A model generated the notes under the pieces. The model was not told the DNA's origin and made no database searches. It saw nothing but the letters and a program-made list of their open reading frames with translations. Of a stretch of 12,202 nt of DNA, positions 1 through 5,152 are shown one piece after another. Each line of letters begins with the position of its first letter. Position 1 is the first letter of the stretch. The position numbers and the translations under genes are program-made. Source of the stretch: CAMLHP01 sp035759745 (lineage in GTDB: Bacteria; Gemmatimonadota; Gemmatimonadetes; Gemmatimonadales; GWC2-71-9); the NCBI GenBank assembly GCA_035759745.1, contig DASTUF010000059.1, positions 1 through 12,202 of the forward strand. Reading direction: 5' to 3'.

Positions 1-154
1 GAGCCCGTCGCTGGGTTACCCCATCGGCACGACGTTCCTGCCGGCCGGTTCCACCAAGGCGGGGACCCGATTCGAAGTGGATATCCGGGGGACGCGGGTG
101 GCGGCGGAGGTCGTCGCCAGGCCGTTTTATGGGCAGGGGAGTGTCAGAAAGTGA
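1..154 (+). CDS. gcvT: Glycine cleavage system T protein (aminomethyltransferase), C-terminal end only
   Basis: The open frame from base 2 to the TGA at 152-154 encodes 50 residues. They read SPSLGYPIGTTFLP, then KAGTRFEVDIRGTRV and AEVVARPFY. This matches the C-terminal barrel of GcvT, which typically ends in SPTLGxxIG...PGTxLEVDIRGKRVPAxVVxxPFY. GcvT is the folate-dependent aminomethyltransferase of the cytosolic glycine cleavage complex: it moves the methylene group from the lipoyl H protein to tetrahydrofolate. The catalytic part lies outside the window. The last residues (GQGSVRK) run into a GTGAGAA heptamer array, and the stop codon itself is formed by the first repeat unit. Recognition is by motif memory. 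The family is fairly secure, although a paralogous GcvT/YgfZ-like folate protein would have a similar end. Confidence 0.85.
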   Translation, partial: SPSLGYPIGTTFLPAGSTKAGTRFEVDIRGTRVAAEVVARPFYGQGSVRK

Positions 155-178
155 GAAGTGAGAAGTGAGAAGTGAGAA
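151..178 (+). repeat. Heptamer array GTGAGAA x4 at the gcvT/mogA junction
   Basis: Four exact tandem copies of GTGAGAA occupy 151-178. A fifth partial unit supplies the GTG at 179, used as the mogA start. The first unit supplies the gcvT TGA stop. Each unit contains TGA, and 7 is not a multiple of 3, so stops occur in all three forward frames. The GAGAAG core is weakly Shine-Dalgarno-like. It belongs to the same repeat family as the arrays at 4005, 4811 and 11235. Confidence 0.95.
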
Positions 179-670
179 GTGGTGCGCGTAGCGATTCTGA
201 CAGTTTCGGACAGCGCTTCGCGAGGCGCGCGGCCGGATCTCTCGGGACCCGCGATTCGCGAGTGGGCGCTGAAGCGGGGCGATGAGGTCGCCGCGGAGCG
301 GGTGGTACGCGATGACATCGCCGAAATCGCCGGTGCCTTGACCGAGTGGGCGGACGGGGACCTGGCCGATGTCATCCTCACCACCGGCGGGACCGGGCTG
401 GCGCCGAGGGACGTGACGCCGGAGGCGACCCAGCAGGTGATCGAGCGGTTCGCCCCCGGAATCGCCGAAGCCCTGCGCTTCACTGCGTTCACACGGGTTC
501 CCAACGCGGCGCTCTCGCGCGGCCTGTCGGGTGTGAGGGGCAGGACGCTGATCATCAACCTGCCGGGAAGTCCCAGGGCTGTGCGCGAGGGACTCGAGGT
601 GCTGGACCAGGTGCTCAACCACGCCGTGGCGATCCTCCGCGGTGACACGACGTCGCACGAGACCGCATGA
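179..670 (+). CDS. mogA: MogA/MoaB family molybdopterin adenylyltransferase
   Basis: 163-residue cytosolic protein of the MogA/MoaB/CinA-like fold. Visible family marks are an N-terminal strand (VRVAILTVSDS), the TTGGTG loop at residues 68-73 followed by RDVT (77-80), LSRGLSG (112-118) and NLPGSP (127-132). In the family these line the molybdopterin/nucleotide site. MogA adenylylates molybdopterin before molybdenum insertion, for molybdoenzymes. The length is typical of the short single-domain form. GTG at 179 or GTG at 182 could be the start; both sit at the end of the GTGAGAA array, whose GAGAAG units are the only Shine-Dalgarno-like sequence. The end overlaps the next gene by 4 bases (ATGA), pointing to translational coupling. 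MogA and MoaB cannot be told apart by eye. No other molybdenum cofactor gene is in the window. Confidence 0.88.
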   Translation: MVRVAILTVSDSASRGARPDLSGPAIREWALKRGDEVAAERVVRDDIAEIAGALTEWADGDLADVILTTGGTGLAPRDVTPEATQQVIERFAPGIAEALRFTAFTRVPNAALSRGLSGVRGRTLIINLPGSPRAVREGLEVLDQVLNHAVAILRGDTTSHETA

Positions 671-2172
671 CTTCCGAACTGCTCATCACGATGGACGACC
701 TCGAGACCGCGGTGCGAGCCAACGCCGCGCTCGAAGGTGCCGGCCACAAGACCGCGATGGTCTCGGCGCTCGACGACGCGCGGGGCACCCTCAAGCGGGA
801 GCAGCCGGAGCTGGTGATCCTCACCGGGGCGGTGCACGAACCGCCGGCTCGGCATCTCGCGGCACTGGCGCGGGACCAGCAGTCGTGGACCCTGGCGCTG
901 CTGGAACCGACCGACTCGAAGCAGCCGGGCAAGGCCGAACGGCTGGGCGTGACCGAAGTGGCCAGCAAGCCGCTCGATGCCGACGACCTGGTCGCCCGGG
1001 TCGAACGGATGCTGGAGCAGCGGCGGGTGCAGGAGCGCACCGGCATTGTGGGCGAGAGCGAGCCGATCAAGGAAGTGCTGGTCAAGATCGAGCAGATGGC
1101 GCCGGTCTCCAGCACGGTGCTGGTGCAGGGCGACAGCGGCACCGGCAAGGAGCTCGTGGCCAAGGCGATCCACGATTTCTCTCCCCGGCGAGGCGGGCCG
1201 TTCATCGCGGTCAACTGCGCCGCGCTGCCGGAGTCGCTGCTGGAGAGCGAGCTGTTCGGGCACGAGAAGGGGGCCTTCACCGGCGCCGCCGAGCGGCGGC
1301 TGGGGCGGTTCGAGCTGGCCAACGGCGGCACCATCTTCCTGGACGAGATCGGCGACATCTCGGCGGCAGTGCAGGTCAAGCTGCTGCGGGTGCTGGAGAG
1401 CCGCAGGTTCTTCCGGGTGGGCGGCACCCAGCAGATCAACGTGGACGTGCGGGTCATCGTCGCCACCAATCAGTCGCTCAGGGACCTGGTGAGCCGGGGA
1501 CAGTTCCGGGACGACCTCTACTACCGGCTCAACGTCCTCAGCATCTATCTGCCGCCGTTGCGCGAACGGCGGGGCGACATCCCGCTGCTGGTGCGGCGGT
1601 TCGTGCGGGAGTTCGCGGCGCAGCATGACCGGACCTTCAAGGGGATCACGCCTGAGGCGATGGAACTGCTGGTCAACGCACCCTGGCCGGGCAACGTCCG
1701 CCAGCTGCGGAACCTTGTGGAGAGTATGGTGGTTCTGGCTCCGGGCGCCGAGATCCGGGCGGAAGACATCCCGTCGGACGTGTTCGAGGGTCCGGGGCTC
1801 CTGCCGGCCACGGTTTCCCGGCTGGGCCGGGACGGGGTGGGGACCCAGGAGCTGGAGTTCATCCTCCGGAGCCTGGTGGACCTCCGGCTCCAGGTGGAGG
1901 AACTGCGGCGGCGGATGGACGAGGGCCCCCAGCGGGTCCAGGTGATCGAGCTGAGCGACGCCCCACTGCTGGGCGAAGTCTCGCAGATTGCAGAGCTGGA
2001 CGAGGGGGACGAGGTGGTCTACCGGGCCGGGATGACCATGGAGGACGTGGAGAAGGCCACGATAGAAGCTGCACTCCGGGAGTTCGAGGGGAATCGGCGC
2101 CGAGCGGCCGAGCAGCTGGGGATCGGAGAGCGAACCCTGTACCGGAAGATCAAAGCGTATCACCTGGAATAG
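667..2172 (+). CDS. Sigma-54-dependent transcriptional activator, NtrC family, with degenerate receiver domain
   Basis: 501 residues with the NtrC plan. An N-terminal receiver-like domain (about 1-117) is followed by an AAA+ sigma-54 interaction domain (about 124-355), a linker with a short coiled coil (about 394-420) and a C-terminal Fis-type helix-turn-helix (about 458-501, ending ERTLYRKIKAYHLE). Seen motifs: Walker A GDSGTGKE (155-162), GAFTGA (202-207), which contacts sigma-54, Walker B GGTIFLDEIG (220-229), FRDDLYYRLN (280-289) with the arginine fingers, and PWPGNVRQLRN (339-349). All point to an active bacterial enhancer-binding ATPase. The receiver keeps acidic residues D10-D11 and the conserved lysine K101, but the phospho-acceptor position in LVILT is T53, not Asp. 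Classical phosphorylation is therefore unlikely. The start is the ATG overlapping the mogA stop. Target promoters are unknown, and no histidine kinase is adjacent. Confidence 0.93.
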   Translation: MTSELLITMDDLETAVRANAALEGAGHKTAMVSALDDARGTLKREQPELVILTGAVHEPPARHLAALARDQQSWTLALLEPTDSKQPGKAERLGVTEVASKPLDADDLVARVERMLEQRRVQERTGIVGESEPIKEVLVKIEQMAPVSSTVLVQGDSGTGKELVAKAIHDFSPRRGGPFIAVNCAALPESLLESELFGHEKGAFTGAAERRLGRFELANGGTIFLDEIGDISAAVQVKLLRVLESRRFFRVGGTQQINVDVRVIVATNQSLRDLVSRGQFRDDLYYRLNVLSIYLPPLRERRGDIPLLVRRFVREFAAQHDRTFKGITPEAMELLVNAPWPGNVRQLRNLVESMVVLAPGAEIRAEDIPSDVFEGPGLLPATVSRLGRDGVGTQELEFILRSLVDLRLQVEELRRRMDEGPQRVQVIELSDAPLLGEVSQIAELDEGDEVVYRAGMTMEDVEKATIEAALREFEGNRRRAAEQLGIGERTLYRKIKAYHLE

Positions 2173-2256
2173 GTTATGGGCCGGGCCAGCTGTTTCATGA
2201 TGCAGCAGTGCGACGTGTAAGTTGCGCTGGTGCCACGGTTTGCGACAGTCAAGCTC

Positions 2257-2286
2257 TTGACAGTGCTCTCGCCAAGTTCCCATATT
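2257..2286 (+). promoter_or_regulatory. Candidate sigma-70-type promoter of the Fe-S/GGDEF gene
   Basis: A perfect -35 hexamer TTGACA (2257-2262), 18 bases, then CATATT (2281-2286, four of six matches to TATAAT). A transcript would begin near 2293, about 20 bases before the TTG at 2316. The match is by eye; the 18-base spacing is within the allowed range but the -10 is weak. Confidence 0.5.
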
Positions 2287-2287
2287 G

Positions 2288-2303
2288 TGTGACCCTTGTC
2301 ACA
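2288..2303. promoter_or_regulatory. CRP/FNR-superfamily type operator, perfect TGTGA-N6-TCACA palindrome
   Basis: TGTGACCCTTGTCACA is a perfect dyad (TGTGAC / GTCACA around CCTT) and fits the E. coli CRP consensus TGTGA-N6-TCACA at all ten defined positions. It begins 2 bases downstream of the proposed -10 and covers the expected transcription start, a position where a bound protein would normally repress. The cognate regulator is not in the window. Confidence 0.65.
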
Positions 2304-2315
2304 TTCGGGCGCCCC

Positions 2316-4001
2316 TTGAATTTCGTCATCGACGCGGAAGCCTGTGTCGCATGCCTGGCATGCGTGCGGGTCTGTCCTACTGACGCCATCGCCGTGGCCG
2401 GCGAGGCTCCGCTATTGCAGGTGGTTGACGAACTTTGCACCCGGTGCGGCCAGTGCTACGAGGCGTGCCCGCACGGGGCGGTGCGGGTGACGGGTGAGGT
2501 GGGCAGGGCGCTGGCGATCGCCGCAGTGGGTGACGGAGTCCTGATCCTCTCCCCCGAGATGGCGGCGCACTTCTACCCGGCCACGCCGGAGCAGATCATC
2601 AACGCCTGCTATGAGGCGGGTTTCCGGACGGTGACGCGGGGGGTGGTGGGCGACGAGCTGGTGGCATCGGCCTACCTCTCGCTGTGGCGGGACGAGCCGT
2701 GGGGGACGCTGATCCGGTCCACCGACCCGGTGGTGGTCCACACGGTGCGGGAGAAGTACCCGGAGCTGATTCCCTACCTGGCGCCGGTGACGACGCCGGC
2801 GGTGGCCGAGGCGCGCTACCTGAGGGCGCGGGTGGGGCAGGGGCTCAAGATCCTGTATGCGGGGGTCTGCCCTCCGCTGGAATCGCCCGACCTGGACGCG
2901 GCCATCACCTTCAGCGACCTGGAGGAGATCTTCCGGGCCCGGGGGGTGAACGTGATGAGCCAGCCGACCTGGTTCAGCCGGGTGCCGGAGGAGCGGCGGC
3001 GGCACCTGAGCGCGGCGGGTGGCATGCCGCTGGAGCTGCTGGAGGAGTTCAGGCACTCGAGCGGGCGGTTCCGGATTGTGCGGGGGCTGGAGCAGCTGGG
3101 TGCGCTGGCGCGAGCGGTGTCGGTGGACCGGATGGAGCTGGGTTTCGTGGACATCCTCTCCTACGAGGGGGCACTGGACCACCCGCTGTCGGGACCCCGG
3201 GAGGAGCTGTTCTGGCGGCGGGCGCTGATCGCCAGCACCGAGCCGCCGCGGTCGCCGGTGCCGGTGGTGGACGGGACGGTGGTGGCGAGCGTGGGGGCGA
3301 CGTTCGACATCCGGGCACACCGGCCGGCGCCCGACGCCGAGGCGGTCAAGGCCATCCTGGACGCGATCGGGCTGGGTCCCAACGGCAACCCGTGGGACTG
3401 CGGGGCCTGCGGATTTGCGACCTGCCAGCGGTTTGCGGAGGTGGCGGCAGCGGGCCGGGCAACGTTGAGGCAGTGCCTGCCGTATCATGAGCGGCGGGCG
3501 GACGAGGCCCAAGAGGCGGCTGCGGTGGACGTCCTGACCGGATTGTCCACCTACAGGGTGCTCCGGGACCGGCTTTCCTTCGAAATCGAGCGAAGCCGGC
3601 GGAATGGCGAGACCTTTGCTGTACTGTTCCTGGACCTGGACCGATTCAAGGAAGTCAACGACACCTACGGCCACGAGGCCGGGAACGAGATCCTGCGGGG
3701 TGTCTCGGCCGAAATCCGCAACGCGGTCCGGGCCTCGGACGTGGCGGCGCGGTATGGCGGGGACGAGTTCGTGGTGATCCTGACCCGGACCGACCTGCCG
3801 GGCGCCGGGCGGGTGGCCGAGGCGCTGCGGGCCGGAATCGAGGGTGTGGGACGCCGGCTGGGGTACGCAGCCGGGCTTATTACTGTAAGCTGTGGCATCG
3901 CCGAGTTCGACCCGAAGCAGCCGTCGGAAGGCGACCTGCTGGTGACAGCGGACCGGGCGCTGTACCGGGCCAAGGCGGCGGGGCGGAATCTCGTAGCCTG
4001 A
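2316..4001 (+). CDS. Fe-S protein with hydrogenase-like domain fused to a GGDEF diguanylate cyclase
   Basis: 561 residues counted from TTG 2316. Two ferredoxin motifs CxxCxxCxxxCP (C10-C20 and C41-C51) lead into a [FeFe]-hydrogenase large-subunit-like domain (about 65-330). Next is a 4Fe-4S domain C-x2-C-x4-C-x16-C (C362, C365, C370, C387), then a GGDEF domain (about 402-561). The cyclase has GGDEF at 481-485 and an RASD inhibitory site (472-475), so it should make c-di-GMP with product feedback. The hydrogenase-like part aligns with HsfB-type proteins (KYPELIPYLAPV, DAAITFSDLEEIF). However, the H-cluster cysteines appear replaced: IRSTDP where TSCCP is expected, and SYEGALDHP where CEGCxxGP is expected. 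It is thus probably a redox or ligand sensor, not a hydrogenase. No signal peptide or membrane helix. The frame is open upstream to GTG 2208; TTG 2316 was chosen because the domain begins there and promoter elements lie before it. No good Shine-Dalgarno is visible at either. Confidence 0.88.
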   Translation: MNFVIDAEACVACLACVRVCPTDAIAVAGEAPLLQVVDELCTRCGQCYEACPHGAVRVTGEVGRALAIAAVGDGVLILSPEMAAHFYPATPEQIINACYEAGFRTVTRGVVGDELVASAYLSLWRDEPWGTLIRSTDPVVVHTVREKYPELIPYLAPVTTPAVAEARYLRARVGQGLKILYAGVCPPLESPDLDAAITFSDLEEIFRARGVNVMSQPTWFSRVPEERRRHLSAAGGMPLELLEEFRHSSGRFRIVRGLEQLGALARAVSVDRMELGFVDILSYEGALDHPLSGPREELFWRRALIASTEPPRSPVPVVDGTVVASVGATFDIRAHRPAPDAEAVKAILDAIGLGPNGNPWDCGACGFATCQRFAEVAAAGRATLRQCLPYHERRADEAQEAAAVDVLTGLSTYRVLRDRLSFEIERSRRNGETFAVLFLDLDRFKEVNDTYGHEAGNEILRGVSAEIRNAVRASDVAARYGGDEFVVILTRTDLPGAGRVAEALRAGIEGVGRRLGYAAGLITVSCGIAEFDPKQPSEGDLLVTADRALYRAKAAGRNLVA

Positions 4002-4004
4002 AGA

Positions 4005-4033
4005 GTGGGAAGTGGGGAGTGGGAAGTGGGAAG
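4005..4033 (+). repeat. Heptamer array GTGGGAA x4 with G-quadruplex motif, 3 bases after a stop
   Basis: GTGGGAA, GTGGGGA, GTGGGAA, GTGGGAA in tandem. The G-runs at 4007-4009, 4014-4017, 4021-4023 and 4028-4030 with loops of 3-4 bases fit the standard intramolecular G-quadruplex pattern on the coding strand. The array ends in GGAAGGA, which is Shine-Dalgarno-like. Confidence 0.93.
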
Positions 4034-4053
4034 GAATCAACCATGGAGCGTGA

Positions 4054-4806
4054 GTGACAGGACCATCCTATCGGCCGGGCGGAGTAACCAATCCCGGGCA
4101 GCGACCATCCGGCCCGGAGTCGGTACCCGACCCGTGGGGGGTGCGTCGCGCCGAGAATCTGCTGACCAGCCTGGAGGGGATCCTGTCGGCGCGGGTAGTG
4201 ACGACGCCGCTGGGTGAGGTGAGCGAGATCCACATCCTGGCGCAGTCGGGCCTGCAGGCCAAGCAACTGGTGCGCAACATCGAGTCGGCGCTGCTGGCGC
4301 AACTCGGTTTGCGGGTGGATCATAGGAAGATCAGCATCGCCCAGACGGCGGACGTGAAGCCGATCGAGGCGCTGGAACAGAGCGTGGTGCGGGAGCAGGT
4401 GCTGCGGCGGGCGGTGTTGTTCGAGAACCTCACTGTGGCGCCGGGGCGGCGGCCGCACCGGATCACTATCCAGGTGACGCTGACCTACCGGGGCCAGACC
4501 GAAAGCGCGGAGGAGGAATCGAGCGACACGCCGCGGAGCCGGGTGGAGGCGGCGGCAAAGGCGGCGGTGACGGTGCTGGACCGGCTGCTGGCGGACTCGG
4601 CGTCGTCGGTGGCGCTGGAGCTGGAGGGTGCACGGATCGTGGAGGGGTTCGACAAGGAGTTCGCATTCGTGGGGGTGCAGGGGCTGGGGGGGCGGGAATC
4701 GCTGCTGCTGACGGGCTCGGCCGAAATCAAGGAGAGCGCGGAGCGGGCGGCGGTATTCGCGGTGCTGGACGCGACCAACCGGTGGACGGAAGCGCGCAGG
4801 CCATAG
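4054..4806 (+). CDS. Conserved-looking protein of unknown function, two alpha/beta halves
   Basis: 250 residues; I do not recognise the family with certainty. It is soluble, with no signal peptide or membrane helix and no catalytic motif I can name. The N-terminal part after about residue 30 (AENLLTSLEGILSARVV...EIHILAQ, then VRNIESALLAQLGLRVDHRKISIAQ, to about 97) has a strand-helix-strand look. I have the impression of similar uncharacterised proteins in other bacteria, but cannot name one. The second half (about 117-250) repeats a strand/long-helix plan with AAAKAAVTVLDRLL and AERAAVFAVLDATNRW. The start GTG 4054 is supported by GGAG at 4045-4048; the first 25 residues are Pro/Gly-rich and may be dispensable. 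It follows the Fe-S/GGDEF gene by 52 bases and is probably in the same transcript, so a role with that signalling protein is an inference from position only. Confidence 0.75.
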   Translation: MTGPSYRPGGVTNPGQRPSGPESVPDPWGVRRAENLLTSLEGILSARVVTTPLGEVSEIHILAQSGLQAKQLVRNIESALLAQLGLRVDHRKISIAQTADVKPIEALEQSVVREQVLRRAVLFENLTVAPGRRPHRITIQVTLTYRGQTESAEEESSDTPRSRVEAAAKAAVTVLDRLLADSASSVALELEGARIVEGFDKEFAFVGVQGLGGRESLLLTGSAEIKESAERAAVFAVLDATNRWTEARRP

Positions 4807-4810
4807 ACTA

Positions 4811-4852
4811 GTGGGAAGTGGGAAGTAGGAAGTGGAAGGTAGAAAGTTGAAG
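4811..4852 (+). repeat. Decaying heptamer array, six units, 4 bases after a stop
   Basis: Units read GTGGGAA, GTGGGAA, GTAGGAA, GTGGAAG, GTAGAAA, GTTGAAG. The first three are near-consensus and the last three drift, as expected for an ageing tandem array. The TAG stop of the upstream gene ends at 4806. Confidence 0.85.
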
Positions 4853-4905
4853 GGTCCACCCCAGGGCCTGATCGACTTCTTCAAAGGGAAGGAAACGGGA
4901 GGGGA

Positions 4906-4932
4906 CTCCGGTCGAGCAGTATCCGAGCGGAG
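4906..4932 (+). other. Candidate RNA hairpin in the leader
   Basis: CTCCG pairs with CGGAG (4906-4910 / 4928-4932), then a G-G mismatch, then TCG with CGA (4912-4914 / 4924-4926), closing a 9-base loop. The symmetric mismatch and two stems make chance less likely but do not prove a function. Confidence 0.4.
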
Positions 4933-4934
4933 AC

Positions 4935-4986
4935 ACAAGCGGGCGTCAAAATAGCGGAGCGTCTGACGGGCCGTAGCGAGGCTTGT
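4935..4986 (+). other. Candidate nested two-stem RNA structure in the leader
   Basis: Outer stem ACAAGC (4935-4940) with GCTTGT (4981-4986). The inner stem is CGTCA (4944-4948) with TGACG (4964-4968), possibly extended by GG (4941-4942) with CC (4971-4972) across small bulges. It lies about 50 bases before the peptide start. No known RNA family was matched. Confidence 0.35.
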
Positions 4987-5010
4987 CACTTCCAGTGGGA
5001 TTTTTGCAGG

Positions 5011-5028
5011 TTCCCCGAAGGGAGGTGA
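5011..5028 (+). promoter_or_regulatory. Near-perfect Shine-Dalgarno partly inside a small hairpin
   Basis: AAGGGAGGTGA (5018-5028) matches the 16S rRNA tail almost completely, with 5 bases between its end and the ATG at 5034. TTCCC (5011-5015) can pair with GGGAG (5020-5024) across a CGAA loop, which would cover the core of the site. It is the strongest ribosome binding site seen in the window. Confidence 0.7.
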
Positions 5029-5033
5029 CGCTC

Positions 5034-5108
5034 ATGTTGCTGATCGACGTCGTGTCGGCGATGGTCAAGTTCGTGGCTGCGCTTTTCAATGGCCAGGACT
5101 GGGTCTAG
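5034..5108 (+). CDS. Small hydrophobic/amphipathic peptide, 24 residues, upstream of the HD-GYP gene
   Basis: ATG at 5034 to TAG at 5106-5108. The peptide begins MLLIDVVSAMVKFVAALF and ends NGQDWV. It is mostly hydrophobic, with a single lysine and one early aspartate, so it could lie on or span the membrane. Support for translation is the near-perfect Shine-Dalgarno (GGAGGTGA, 5-base gap to ATG), which the next gene lacks. The peptide stops 44 bases before the HD-GYP start. It may be a leader whose translation controls the downstream gene, or a small partner of the membrane phosphodiesterase; neither is shown by the sequence. I know of no named family. The main doubt is that so short a frame can arise by chance. 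Confidence 0.55.
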   Translation: MLLIDVVSAMVKFVAALFNGQDWV

Positions 5109-5152
5109 CTGAATTGAAGTCCGGGGCCCCTACCCCCACTTTCTGAACACCG

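Larger units (their letters stand above)
2173..2315 (+). other. Intergenic region carrying promoter and operator of the Fe-S/GGDEF gene
   Basis: 143 bases between the sigma-54 activator and the TTG start of the next gene. The downstream frame stays open back to a GTG at 2208. However, the translated stretch (RRVSCAGATVCDSQ...) resembles no ferredoxin extension, and the region holds a promoter-like pair and a palindrome, so I read it as non-coding. No hairpin followed by a T-run was found, so there is no clear terminator for the upstream gene. Confidence 0.6.
4807..5033 (+). other. Non-coding leader region before the 24-codon peptide gene and HD-GYP gene
   Basis: 227 bases without a convincing gene. 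It begins with a decaying heptamer array (4811-4852). After that come a 27-base hairpin (4906-4932), a nested two-stem structure (4935-4986), a weak hairpin CACT-TCC-AGTG (4988-4998) with a five-T run at 5001-5005, and a small hairpin over the Shine-Dalgarno (5011-5024). I tried to fit the c-di-GMP (GEMM) riboswitch consensus and could not. No convincing promoter was seen. Confidence 0.5.

Noticed and set aside
151..178. CRISPR array or transposon end made of the short repeats
   Set aside because: Units are 7 bases with no spacers, no inverted termini and no cas or transposase gene nearby.
2228..2243. Sigma-54 promoter-like TGG...TTTGC next to the sigma-54 activator gene
   Set aside because: The GG and GC elements are one base too far apart (11 bases instead of 10), and the match to TGGCAC is poor.
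127..2283. 718-codon minus-strand frame opposite mogA and the sigma-54 activator
   Set aside because: Low-complexity His/Arg/Pro-rich translation typical of the antisense of GC-rich genes. The plus-strand proteins have clear family motifs.
2208..2315. N-terminal extension of the Fe-S/GGDEF protein from GTG 2208
   Set aside because: No Shine-Dalgarno. The extension does not look like ferredoxin sequence, and the stretch holds a promoter-like pair and a perfect palindrome.
2412..4040. 542-codon minus-strand frame opposite the Fe-S/GGDEF gene
   Set aside because: Antisense shadow with no recognisable domain; its first residues are the translated heptamer array.
4988..5005. Intrinsic terminator (CACT-TCC-AGTG then TTTTT)
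   Set aside because: The stem has only four base pairs with a three-base loop, and two bases separate it from the T-run. Too weak to call.
4855..5033. Cyclic-di-GMP (GEMM) riboswitch before the HD-GYP operon
   Set aside because: The conserved GEMM core (GGCAAACC, GACGCAAAGCC) is absent; only generic hairpins can be drawn.
5118..5136. GGGGCCCC palindrome between the peptide and HD-GYP genes as a terminator
   Set aside because: It has no loop, so it cannot form a hairpin on one strand, and no T-run follows.
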